This document shows positions 41,392 to 53,383 of a DNA stretch of 64,000 bases, piece after piece; position 1 is the first letter of the stretch, and each line of letters opens with the position of its first letter. Source of the DNA: Candidatus Saccharimonadota bacterium (GTDB lineage Bacteria; Patescibacteriota; Saccharimonadia; Saccharimonadales; Saccharimonadaceae); contig JAUCSC010000001.1 of NCBI GenBank assembly GCA_030445265.1, positions 1 through 64,000 of the forward strand, written 5' to 3'. Position numbers and translations under genes: made by a program. Under the pieces are notes generated by a model that saw only the letters and a program-made list of their open reading frames with translations, was not told the origin of the DNA and did no database searches.

Positions 41392-42399
41392 TTACTTACG
41401 TTTGTTTTTGCTTTTTGCTTGGGTTTTGTTGGCACTGTTGATGATGTGACGGTTATAGCGTTTGACGCCGAAGCGGAGGAAGATGAAGCCGATGACCAGC
41501 GCGACCACAATGATACCAATCAGTGTGTAGGGGATGACCCAGAAAGTAATTGTCTGACTGATCGTTTGCTTACTATCGCCGTACGTCACTTTCAATTCGG
41601 CAGTGTATCGTCCAAACAGGATACGATTCCCGATGACACTACTATCGAGTGGTTGGCTAAAGCGACGGATACTGTTCGGCAAAACGTTACCTGGAGGTAA
41701 GTTGATATTGACGGTAGCGATTTTTGCCCCGAACATATCACTGACGATCACCTGCCCAGTGGGCTGGAGGTGGATTGTACCGGTATTCTTGAGGCGCTCG
41801 GTAAAGGTTACTGGGCCTTGTTGAAAGAGCGTGCCTGGTTTGTCGTCTTTGCTGACATTAAATTCAGCGATTTCCATGCTCTCCTTAGCATCTCCCTCGA
41901 CTCGGACGAGGATTAGTGAGCCAAGGCTTGCCGAGAGAGCGACACCGGTACCTTCAAGCTCTGGAGGGGTAGCCGTAAATCGTACCACGGCAAAGTAGCC
42001 GCCGGGTGCTGCGTTCTGAGGAACCGTGATGGTGACTGGTAGACTTTGTATCTCATGCGGTTTGAGGAGCAAGCGGTTCAGGGGCTTGATCCAAGTACGC
42101 ATGGAATAGGGATTATCATCAACAGCTTCGGTCAAAATTTTTGGAGTACCGTCTTCACCGGCAGCAACGAAATCATTAATTTCACCGGTGACGATGAGTG
42201 GGCCGTTCGAGACATCCCTCAGGCTAATTTGGGCAGTAATCGCTTGGCCTGGCTTCAGCGACAAGTTGATTACGGGAGGGGCGATTTCAAGTGCCTGCCC
42301 ATTGCTGGTTGACTGTGCGTTTGCATTAGGAGCCGGGCTGACTAATGTAAGTGCACCTAGGATAGCTAGTCCTATGATGATCAAAAGTCGATTTTTCAT
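41392..42399 (-). CDS. DUF916-like (WxL-interacting-like) membrane protein
   Basis: Signal peptide; ISLRDVSNGPLIVTGEINDF...APGGYFAVVRFTA; C-term TM and basic tail. Confidence 0.6.
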   Translation of the reverse strand: MKNRLLIIIGLAILGALTLVSPAPNANAQSTSNGQALEIAPPVINLSLKPGQAITAQISLRDVSNGPLIVTGEINDFVAAGEDGTPKILTEAVDDNPYSMRTWIKPLNRLLLKPHEIQSLPVTITVPQNAAPGGYFAVVRFTATPPELEGTGVALSASLGSLILVRVEGDAKESMEIAEFNVSKDDKPGTLFQQGPVTFTERLKNTGTIHLQPTGQVIVSDMFGAKIATVNINLPPGNVLPNSIRRFSQPLDSSVIGNRILFGRYTAELKVTYGDSKQTISQTITFWVIPYTLIGIIVVALVIGFIFLRFGVKRYNRHIINSANKTQAKSKNKRK

Positions 42400-42400
42400 A

Positions 42401-43549
42401 TTAGAAAGATGCGGTGCAGATGTACGTTAGTGTTGTGCTGTAGGTACCAGCTGGCTGGCTACCAGATACATTGACGATATAGCTAGCGGTATAAATTTGT
42501 GCATTGGTCGGGCCGCCGCTTCCTCCGAATGCGCTGTTTGCCACTGATTCGCCTGATCCAAATTTGAACGTGTCTACGGTACTGTAATCACCGAGAGCTT
42601 GTCCGCGTAAACTCAGCCCGGCATTCGATGTAGGGGCGATCTCAGCACCGACTGGAGTCGTGGACGTTGCGGTTGTATTGAGCTTAAGGTTCATGCCAAA
42701 TTGGCCCACGCCTTTACTCCCGGTCGCTGCGGTACTCATAGCGGGGATGGTATTGACACCAGAAGTGAGCGTTGGGCCATTGACAGTAATGACGTAGCCA
42801 GATCCAGCGTTCGTCGAAGCGGCAAGCTGTGACTTCGCTGTTGCGGTGTCGGTTGGTGAGAAGAGTTGGTTAAACTGAATTGCGCCTGACGTTGCTGTCG
42901 TACAGTCAGGAATACCTCCTCCATTGACACTGATGTCTCCGCCTGTACAAAAGATGAGGGATTCTGGCATGACGCCGGAGAGAATGATATCTCGGCTCGT
43001 GCTCGCAGCGACTGATCCCGTGTCAATCAAGCCAGTTGTCGCATTGGTGGAAGTGTAGGTCGAAATACGGACGAAGAATGTTTTATTCTCTGTAGTAGGG
43101 TTAGTGATGCTGTTAAGCCGATAGCTGACAGCGCCAGGAGTGACGGCGCTTGCGGTGCGCGTAAGGTATGGTGCGCCGTTCGCTGTGTTAACTATTGAGA
43201 AGCCCGTAGCGCCGGCTTCGCTACCAAGTGATGCAGTTGTCGTCACTAAACCAGTAGGCGTGACACAAGCGTCTACACTGGCGATCGTACAGTATTCAAA
43301 CTTAATCGAGCCGAGTGAAGTTGAGCTTGGGAGGGTAAACTGAAATAGGTGGTTAACCAATCCGCCAGCTTTTGCTCCGCCGTCGATAATGCCATCGCTG
43401 TTTGCATCGCCTGTACCAGATTGTAGCGTCAAGCTACGACTCGTGATTTGAGCGGCCGAAACCATCTTCGGTTGTAATATTGTGGTGACCGTTGCCGCAA
43501 CCAATATGCCACTCAACAGGACTCGTACACTTAGTTCCCTCACGTTCAT
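42401..43549 (-). CDS. Secreted small surface protein, paralog A (WxL-like)
   Basis: Signal peptide; ITSRSLTLQSGTGDANSDGIIDGG...; C-term YIVNVSGSQPAGTYSTTLTYICTASF; paralogous to 43592-44761. Confidence 0.7.
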   Translation of the reverse strand: MNVRELSVRVLLSGILVAATVTTILQPKMVSAAQITSRSLTLQSGTGDANSDGIIDGGAKAGGLVNHLFQFTLPSSTSLGSIKFEYCTIASVDACVTPTGLVTTTASLGSEAGATGFSIVNTANGAPYLTRTASAVTPGAVSYRLNSITNPTTENKTFFVRISTYTSTNATTGLIDTGSVAASTSRDIILSGVMPESLIFCTGGDISVNGGGIPDCTTATSGAIQFNQLFSPTDTATAKSQLAASTNAGSGYVITVNGPTLTSGVNTIPAMSTAATGSKGVGQFGMNLKLNTTATSTTPVGAEIAPTSNAGLSLRGQALGDYSTVDTFKFGSGESVANSAFGGSGGPTNAQIYTASYIVNVSGSQPAGTYSTTLTYICTASF

Positions 43550-43591
43550 GTGAAAATTTTAACACAAGCGCGATAGAGTGGCAACTAGTTT

Positions 43592-44761
43592 CTAGAAGGT
43601 TGGGGTGCAGATGTAGGTTAAAGTAGTGGTATAGGTACCGGCAGGTTGTGAACCCGGTACGTTGACCATGTACGCAACGGTGTAAATCTGGGCGTCTGAT
43701 CCACCGGTGCTATGGGCGACGGGATCACTCGTAGTAAACTTGAATTCTTCAGGTGTATCGTACTTTGCGTCTGGAGTACCAGTGTACAGAGCTCCACCGG
43801 TCTGAGTAACTACTGCTCCAAATGGATCGGTCGCGGTAGTGGTGTTAGCTACTAAGTTAAGGCCAAACTGCGGGGTACCGCGGACACCAACGGTACTTGT
43901 GTCGCTGAGCCCTACCATGCCGGCAATGGTGTTTGCACCCGAGGTGAGGGTTGGGCCATTGACCGTAATGACATAGCCAGTTCCCGCGTTGGTCGATGCG
44001 GCCATTTGTGATTCTGATGTGGCGGTGTCGGTTGGTGAGAAGAGTTTATCGAAGGCGATGGTACCGGTAGTGACTGTCGAGCAGTCAGGAACCTGTCCAG
44101 CATTGACGCCAATCGTCGCACCGGCACAGAAGACAAGGGATTCTGGCATGGTTCCGCTCAGTTCTATGGCTCGAGCGGTTGCAGCAGCGACGGTGCCTGC
44201 ATCGATATCGGCATCTAATGCGTTAAGTGCATTATGAGTTGAAATACGCACGAAGAATGTTTCACCGTTAACTGAGGTTGGGTTTTTCACGCCATCAATC
44301 CGGTAAGAGACAGCTCCGGCTGTGACGCTGGCGGCTGAGGCCCGAGCAAGGACAACGGTATTTGCGGTCGGTGTCGTGATCGTACCAAAGCCAGTGGCGC
44401 CCTGTTGATTGCCAAGGACTGCGCCAGTCGTGACCAGTCCGGTTGGTGCAATACAGCCAATACCACCAGGTACTGGTGCAGCTGTCGTACAATATTCAAA
44501 CTTGATAGATCCGACGGTACCACCACTCAACGAGAAGTTAAAAAGGTGATTAGCAATACCGCCAGGCATCGAACCGCCATCATTGACGCCGTTACTGTCA
44601 GTGTCAATGCCACCCGACATGAGGGTTAGCTTACGGTTGGTAATTTGCGCTGCTTGTGCGGTGCTTACAGGCAGAGCCTGGACGATAAAGGCCAGAGCTA
44701 GTATAGAGACACTGGCGATACGCGTAAATGAGTGGTGGGTTTTTTTCATTTTGTTTATCAC
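43592..44761 (-). CDS. Secreted small surface protein, paralog B (WxL-like)
   Basis: ITNRKLTLMSGGIDTDSNGVNDGG...; STNAGTGYVITVNGPTLTSGANTI; C-term YMVNVPGSQPAGTYTTTLTYICTPTF. Confidence 0.7.
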   Translation of the reverse strand: MINKMKKTHHSFTRIASVSILALAFIVQALPVSTAQAAQITNRKLTLMSGGIDTDSNGVNDGGSMPGGIANHLFNFSLSGGTVGSIKFEYCTTAAPVPGGIGCIAPTGLVTTGAVLGNQQGATGFGTITTPTANTVVLARASAASVTAGAVSYRIDGVKNPTSVNGETFFVRISTHNALNALDADIDAGTVAAATARAIELSGTMPESLVFCAGATIGVNAGQVPDCSTVTTGTIAFDKLFSPTDTATSESQMAASTNAGTGYVITVNGPTLTSGANTIAGMVGLSDTSTVGVRGTPQFGLNLVANTTTATDPFGAVVTQTGGALYTGTPDAKYDTPEEFKFTTSDPVAHSTGGSDAQIYTVAYMVNVPGSQPAGTYTTTLTYICTPTF

Positions 44762-44856
44762 TTTTTTTGTTTGGTTTTTTATTTGTTACATAAGGTACTT
44801 ACCTTGAAATATACACAAGCATTATTCGCCTGTCAACAATTTTATCAAAGATTTTT

Positions 44857-45588
44857 CTAATAACGTCCGGTGACTATCAGCGTCTGGTTGCTCGTATAGA
44901 TACCACCAGGAGTAAGATTATCTACATTTACGAGGTAACTGAGGGTATAGAGTGTCTCACCTGAGCTTTTGGGAGCCAGAGCGATGGTCTCTCCGCTGAC
45001 ATATCGAAACATATTAGCGGTGCTGTATGAGGGGGCAATCTCCCCAAAACCAAACGCACCATTTTGGGGATTTGCACCAATTGATTGGGGTGACGTATTT
45101 GCAACAAGGTTGACACCGAACTGTTCTGTGCCAGGTAGCGAGGCAGTCGTACTCCCGAGGGGGTTAATGACGTGAGTACCGTTTGTCGGTGCATTGCCAA
45201 CCAGTTGCACGACGTAGCCATAGCTGGTGTAATTTTTGACAGAGAAGGTTGCCGAGGAAACCGCAGGGGTACTGGCGCTAAATTTGCCAAAATTCACATC
45301 CATATTTTGTATATCAAAACTGAGCGTCGGATCATGGGTCGTTTGAGATCCAGCCTCGACCTGAAAGTTGGCCGATGTGGCATTACCGACGGCGAGATCA
45401 TTGACTGCATTACTGGTCTTGAAATTTGTTGAGCTGGACTGAATGAGACCGCCACTTCCGACAGTCGTCTCATCAAGTTGGTAATTGGTAGATTGTGGAG
45501 ACTCAGCAGTGACAATTGGAGTCGAGGCGCTAGCTATCAAGGCTATAGCCAATAATAGCAATCCGCCTGATGAATATCTCCCTCGCAT
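44857..45588 (-). CDS. Secreted small surface protein, divergent paralog C
   Basis: Signal peptide; C-terminal half EQFGVNLVANTSP...YTLSYLVNVDNLTPGGIYTSNQTLIVTGRY matches paralogs A/B. Confidence 0.65.
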   Translation of the reverse strand: MRGRYSSGGLLLLAIALIASASTPIVTAESPQSTNYQLDETTVGSGGLIQSSSTNFKTSNAVNDLAVGNATSANFQVEAGSQTTHDPTLSFDIQNMDVNFGKFSASTPAVSSATFSVKNYTSYGYVVQLVGNAPTNGTHVINPLGSTTASLPGTEQFGVNLVANTSPQSIGANPQNGAFGFGEIAPSYSTANMFRYVSGETIALAPKSSGETLYTLSYLVNVDNLTPGGIYTSNQTLIVTGRY

Positions 45589-45701
45589 GCTCTATATTGT
45601 TGAACATATATAACTATTTTGCAAGGATAAGCATGAGCGCTCTGATTGTCTTTTTGGGACATAAGCGCTATAGTACAACGTAATACAACAACAAAAGCAA
45701 C

Positions 45702-46748
45702 ATGAGTGCTATGGCAGATAAAGACAAGACAAACGCTTCTAGTGAACCGCCCGCTCCTGAGGTATTGAAACCGCAGTCTGCTGAAAGTACGCCGGCCGCC
45801 GGCAGCGCGCCGTCGGGAGTTCAAAAAGCTGTTTCGGCACTCCGTCGGCGAGGAACCTATCGGCCGAGTCACAAGGCTACCTTTATTGGTCTCGGCGTTG
45901 TCGTCGGCATCTTGGCTATCAATGCCGGTGTAATTGCTTTTTTCATGAATCAGCAGCCGAGTGAAGACAAAGCGGTGAGTAATAGTGAAGTTACCCTCAG
46001 TAGCCAGTCGCTTGATGAACTGGGGGTGAGCCGGAATCCGGTTGGCTCAGCGGGGACTGAGTTGATTGTCGGACCGAATTCTCGATTTAACGGTAGTGTG
46101 ACGATTGGGAGTGATGTCAGTATCGCCGGACAGCTCAGCCTGAATAGTCGCTTTACCGCTACCGACGCCAGCCTGGCGAACCTGCAGGCGGGACAAACGT
46201 CGCTACAGGATTTGAACGTCAATGGTAGCGGAACCATGTCAAACTTAAACGTCCGCAATAGCTTGATCGTTGCTGGCGCCACGCAGCTACAGGGTGCCGT
46301 GACGGTGAGCCAACTCTTGACCGTTAATAATAGCGTTAATATTACGGGGAATCTGGCGGTCGGCGGTATTCTTTCAGCACGCGGTTTCCAGGCAAGTACC
46401 CTGGTCTCTGATACGACTTTGACCATTGGCGGGCATGTCATTACCCGGGGATTAGCTCCCAGCGTTTCAGCTGGTGGAGCCGTCGGCAATAACGGAACGG
46501 TATCAATCAGCGGCAGCGATGCAGCCGGCACGGTTGCCGTCAATATTGGAACGGGCGGCGGCAATGGAATACTAGCGAATATCTCCTTTCGCCAAGTGTA
46601 TGGGTCAACCCCTCGGGTCGTCGTCACGGCCGGGGGCCGCTCAGCGGGCAGTGTCTATGTTAATCGAAGTGCCACCGGCTTTAGTATCAATGTCGGCAAC
46701 TCCCTGCCGCCAGGCGGCTACTTCTTTGACTACATCGTCATGCAATAA
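45702..46748 (+). CDS. Single-TM surface protein with fibre-like repeats
   Basis: TM GLGVVVGILAINAGVIAFFM followed by FNGSVTIGSDVSIAGQLSL...LTVNNSVNITGNLAVGG repeats. Confidence 0.65.
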   Translation: MSAMADKDKTNASSEPPAPEVLKPQSAESTPAAGSAPSGVQKAVSALRRRGTYRPSHKATFIGLGVVVGILAINAGVIAFFMNQQPSEDKAVSNSEVTLSSQSLDELGVSRNPVGSAGTELIVGPNSRFNGSVTIGSDVSIAGQLSLNSRFTATDASLANLQAGQTSLQDLNVNGSGTMSNLNVRNSLIVAGATQLQGAVTVSQLLTVNNSVNITGNLAVGGILSARGFQASTLVSDTTLTIGGHVITRGLAPSVSAGGAVGNNGTVSISGSDAAGTVAVNIGTGGGNGILANISFRQVYGSTPRVVVTAGGRSAGSVYVNRSATGFSINVGNSLPPGGYFFDYIVMQ

Positions 46749-46749
46749 C

Positions 46750-49244
<2,495 letters not shown>

Positions 49245-49258
<14 letters not shown>

Positions 49259-50717
49259 GAGCTGGCTCCTCCTGTGGTTTCGCTTCCTCTTTGGCCTTCA
49301 GCGGCTGAGCCGAGCATTTCTTCAGTAGCGCGGCTTCAATCCGATCAAAATCTTTGTCATCCTTGGCGTCCGGCGCTTCTTTTCTGGCCTGAAGCTTGAG
49401 GGCGGCGATGTCTATTTCCACTTGGCCAGCTCCAAGCATGACCGTCTCCAGCATCAGCTGTTGTTCGGTCAGTGAAAAGCGTTCTTCGGGCGGCTGTTGC
49501 ATAATCTGAAGGATTTGACGACCTAGGGTCAGGTCGATGCGGGCGTCGTTGGAGAGTTGAGAGCCAAAGTGGGCGAACTCTTCTGCTTGGTGGTAGCGCG
49601 CCAGGGTCTTAAAGAGGGTACTCGACAGCCGTTTTTGTCGGCCGGTCTGGGCTTGGCCACCGACACGTGAGACTGACAGACCGGCGTTGACGGCGGGACG
49701 GTTGCCTTGACGGAAGATTTCGAGGTCAAAGATAATCTGACCGTCGGTAATCGACATGATACTGGTCGGCAGGTAGGCGGTAATGTCATTATTTGGTGCC
49801 AAGACGACAGGCAGAGATGTCAGCGTCTTACCATTAGACAGCAGCTTACCAGCACGCTCCAGCAGGCTCGAGTGGGCGTAGAAGATATCTCCTGGGTAAG
49901 AATCGCGGCCAGGATCGACTTCCTGCAGTAAGGAGAGTTGTCGGTAGGCTTCGGCGTGACTTGACAGGTCGTCGTACATAATGACCACATCTTCGCCGCC
50001 GTACCAAAGGTATTCTGCCATGGCACAGGCGGCGTACGGTGCAAGATACGACTGCGTTAAGGAGTCAAAGACGCCCGCTAAGACCACGATGGTGTGTTCC
50101 ATGGCACCTGACGATTCCAGGCCGGCCAGCAGGTGCTCAATATCGGCTTTGCGTTTACCGATCAGCACATAGACGGCGATACGCTTGGTGCCGGTTTGGT
50201 TGGCACTGAGCTGACTCAGGAAGGTACTTTTACCAGACTTACTGTCGCCGAGGATAGCGATACGCTGACCCAGGACGACAGGGAAGAAGCTGTCGACGGC
50301 CGTGACACCGCTGGCCAGCTGTTCATTCAAAATACTACGGTCCATGATGCCTGGCGCTGGGTTAAATATACCGGACGTGGCGGTCGTCTTCAACGGCCCT
50401 TTGCCGTCTAGCGGCACTCCCATGGGCGATATAACACGACCGATCAGTTTCTTGCCGACGGGTACGCTGAGGGTATCATTTTCCACCACGGCCAGCGTCC
50501 CAAGGGACATTTTTTCTGAGTCGATATTAAACAGGATGACTTTATCGCCGTATGCTTCACGCACGAGCCCGCGCTGTCCATCTTCGAAGAGGACCTGGGT
50601 ACCGAGCCGGACGCCTTCCAGGCCTTTGACTTCGATGATAAAACTATTAACACCTACGACTTCACCGGTGAGATTGTCAGCGTCAATCAGGCGTTGAAAA
50701 GCTGCGTTATCAAACAT
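49245..50717 (-). CDS. atpA-like: F1-like ATPase alpha subunit
   Basis: GDSKSGKSTFLSQL P-loop, VIMYDDLSSHAEAYRQLSLL, PGRDSYPGDIFYAHSSLLERAG, AGLSVSRVGGQAQ. Confidence 0.93.
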
Positions 50718-51195
50718 GCCGTAGTACCTCGGGGAATTTGGCGCGATCGGCTAGGAGCTGCCGCCGGAAGGACCAATCAAAGACGCGGCTGCCATAGCGG
50801 ATAACCATGCCACCAAGGATGGTGCTATTAAATTGGAAATTCACGATTAGTTCTGAGTTGAGATGCTTGCGAAACCAGCCAACGAGCTCTGTTTTGATAC
50901 TGACTGATGCGGGCGCCGCCAAGGTGATAGTGACGCTTTGTGCCGTTTGGCGGTAATGCTCGAGGCTGGCGGCCAGGGCGTCCATGCTGGCTGAATCAGG
51001 CTCATGTTTCCCAATCCACTGCAATATCAGATTGTCCGCTGCTGGGCTCATCGTCGGGCCGTAGCTTGTACTCTTTTTGCCAACGCGCTGCTTCAGAGCT
51101 TGATGGTTCAGCCACACACTATAGTCATGGATTTCGGCAATCAGTGCCGTAATATCCTGAACGGAAGCGATGGTCGGAGGTAAACTAAACTTCAC
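50710..51195 (-). CDS. atpH-like: F1-like ATPase delta (OSCP) subunit
   Basis: C-term STILGGMVIRYGSRVFDWSFRRQL; position between b and alpha. Confidence 0.8.
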   Translation of the reverse strand: MKFSLPPTIASVQDITALIAEIHDYSVWLNHQALKQRVGKKSTSYGPTMSPAADNLILQWIGKHEPDSASMDALAASLEHYRQTAQSVTITLAAPASVSIKTELVGWFRKHLNSELIVNFQFNSTILGGMVIRYGSRVFDWSFRRQLLADRAKFPEVLRHV

Positions 51196-51868
51196 CGCTC
51201 ACCCCACGTTTCAGCTCATCTTTATGCTCTTCGAGCATGGCTGTCAGGTAGCCTGCTTGAGCGCCGAGGTCAACGTTATGCTGTAGCGTTTCGGTCAGAA
51301 ATGAAACAACGGCATCAGCCAGTTTGGTATCGAGTTGGTCGAGCAGTCGCTGCTTTTCGGCAGCCATTTCATCGGTCAATTGCTTCTGCATTTCGGAACG
51401 TTTGGCGACCGCTTCTGCCTCGAGCGCCGCCCGCTGCTTGGTGAGCTCCGCCGATGTATCGGTTTGTTGACTGACGATAGTCGTCTGCGCATGGGCCAGG
51501 GTGGTATCAAGCTGCTGGGTCAAAGCCTGTAGTTTTGCTTGATACTGCTTTACTTCCGCATCAATTGCAGCAGAACTTCCTTTGCTCAGATGCTCCTGGA
51601 GCTGCAGACGGGTACTGGCGAGGTCACCAGAGAATTCGGCCGCTGCCTTATCAAGTACGGCTTGGAATTCGGCCTGTGATTTCTCGATCAGCTGTTTGCG
51701 GACTTCTCTCGTCAGGCGAACCGTCTCAGGAACGGCTTTATGGACTGGCTCAGCGTCGTGGTGCGGCCGAAAATGGGCGATGGCATGCTGGATAGCAATT
51801 GTAGCGACGACACCAATGAGGAAGACGTTGATGAGGAGGAAAGCGAATAAAAAAGGATTGTCTATCAC
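51185..51868 (-). CDS. atpF-like: F0 b-like peripheral stalk protein
   Basis: Single N-terminal TM then ~170-aa charged coiled coil; position upstream of delta. Confidence 0.75.
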   Translation of the reverse strand: MIDNPFLFAFLLINVFLIGVVATIAIQHAIAHFRPHHDAEPVHKAVPETVRLTREVRKQLIEKSQAEFQAVLDKAAAEFSGDLASTRLQLQEHLSKGSSAAIDAEVKQYQAKLQALTQQLDTTLAHAQTTIVSQQTDTSAELTKQRAALEAEAVAKRSEMQKQLTDEMAAEKQRLLDQLDTKLADAVVSFLTETLQHNVDLGAQAGYLTAMLEEHKDELKRGVSGEV

Positions 51869-51869
51869 G

Positions 51870-52721
51870 TTATAGCCTCGTCAGTACTAAATAAATGGCG
51901 ATAACGCCAACTGCCAGGATAGCGAGCACTAAAGCGGACAACTGCACCATATCGCGGTATATCGCCGACTGCGACATGGGATTACGGCCGACGGAAATGA
52001 TACTACTTTTGACCATCGAGTAGACGATGCTGGCGACGACAATCAGCATCACAAAAAAGATGGCGGCGCTAATGAGAATAGGCAGGGTATTAACAGATTT
52101 ACCGGCTATGGCGTTAGCAAGGTTCTGAAAAGCTGATGGAATCAACGTCTTATCCGGTTCTTTGAAATAGTAGGAAACATTAACCAGCACTGGCACCTCG
52201 CCAAGTAGGATGGACTGTTCCTTGCCAGAGCTGTCTTTGACGGTCGCTGTTTTGCCATTGTTAACGTTTAAGCTGCCTTGGGCTATACCGACGACTCGAG
52301 CGTTGTTGGTAGCTTTCATGCCAACGCCGCTGATGGGCGATGTGGTGATATGGTCACCTCTTGCAATCTCGCCATTATAATTCGATACGAGTACCGGGAC
52401 CGTGCCTGTCGTTGCCACGGCAACTTGATTGGATGCGCCACTCGTCAGCGTGATGAGCGAACTCTCGGCATTGATGACGACGCCGAGCAAGCCATCAACA
52501 TTATTGATTGATGCGGCCGCAATTTCATCGGGGGTGTCTTTGCGGAGGCTGACAAGTGCACCGACAGCCAATTTGTCAGTCGCGGTATAGCTGCCGGTAA
52601 TCGGCGTGAGCGCTCTGACGGAGGTGACAGCCAGACCAACTACGGTAATCATTATGACGCCGAGCACGACCAAGAGTACTCGCTGAGAGACACGCCTGGT
52701 GAGATTGTTTTCTGTTATCAT
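51870..52721 (-). CDS. Hybrid membrane protein: N-terminal TM, extracytoplasmic domain, C-terminal c-subunit-like hairpin without helix-2 carboxylate
   Basis: GDHITTSPISGVGMKATNNARVVGIAQ surface-type domain; C-term ILISAAIFFVMLIVVASIVYSMVKSSIISVGRNPMSQSAIYRDMVQLSALVLAILAVGVIAIYLVLTRL. Confidence 0.75.
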   Translation of the reverse strand: MITENNLTRRVSQRVLLVVLGVIMITVVGLAVTSVRALTPITGSYTATDKLAVGALVSLRKDTPDEIAAASINNVDGLLGVVINAESSLITLTSGASNQVAVATTGTVPVLVSNYNGEIARGDHITTSPISGVGMKATNNARVVGIAQGSLNVNNGKTATVKDSSGKEQSILLGEVPVLVNVSYYFKEPDKTLIPSAFQNLANAIAGKSVNTLPILISAAIFFVMLIVVASIVYSMVKSSIISVGRNPMSQSAIYRDMVQLSALVLAILAVGVIAIYLVLTRL

Positions 52722-52801
52722 GTTGGTCTATTCTCTTTATGCTTAAGTATAGCAAATAAACTGGCGATACGAATAATAAGCAGTGGTATTATAGACTTAC
52801 A

Positions 52802-52924
52802 ATGCAGAGAACAGACCTTCGATCGAAACACTATCAAGCGGGTTTTACCGCACTTGAGCTGATCGTCGTGATTGTTGCTCTGATTATTCTCGCATCAGTC
52901 GTTATTTTCATGATGGGGAGCTAG
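52802..52924 (+). CDS. 40-aa micro-pilin (class III prepilin motif, no globular domain)
   Basis: MQRTDLRSKHYQAGFTALELIVVIVALIILASVVIFMMGS*; not in supplied ORF track (too short). Confidence 0.75.
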   Translation: MQRTDLRSKHYQAGFTALELIVVIVALIILASVVIFMMGS

Positions 52925-52960
52925 GTACCTTACCGCTGTGGCCCCCCGCTAACTGATACC

Positions 52961-53314
52961 TTGAAGGGCGAAATCTACCACGAGTTTTGTCAGTACGTTA
53001 ATCTCACGGTTGACCAGCTCAGTACGTGGCTCGAGACTGAGCAGTCGCAATCGGTCGGTATTGTCATCGGGACAACGCACTTGAAGAAAACGCTCAGTCA
53101 GCCGCAAGAATCGATTGGGCATGCTTCAGGACGGCGCATCGTACAAATCCTGGCAACTGACCGGGCGCAGCTCGACGCCGATGACTATCGGCACATGAAA
53201 CGAGTCATCGCTTTTATCAAACGACACTCGGCACAAGTGCCGCAAAAAAGTGATGTTCGGACGTCACGCTGGCGGTATTCGTTGATGAATTGGGGACATG
53301 ACCCGCTCCTTTAA
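52961..53314 (+). CDS. Hypothetical protein
   Basis: 117-aa ORF; no recognised family. Confidence 0.45.
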   Translation: MKGEIYHEFCQYVNLTVDQLSTWLETEQSQSVGIVIGTTHLKKTLSQPQESIGHASGRRIVQILATDRAQLDADDYRHMKRVIAFIKRHSAQVPQKSDVRTSRWRYSLMNWGHDPLL

Positions 53315-53383
53315 CCGTTGCTCAAATAAGCAAGCTGGGACGATCAGAATTGTCGTTACATTCTGCTATAGTAAGCAGTAGTT

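Noticed and set aside
52802-53314. Micropilin as the 5' part of a longer pilin continuing into the 117-aa ORF
   Set aside because: Clean TAG at 52922-52924, a gap with separate start at 52961, and the downstream ORF does not look like a pilin globular domain.
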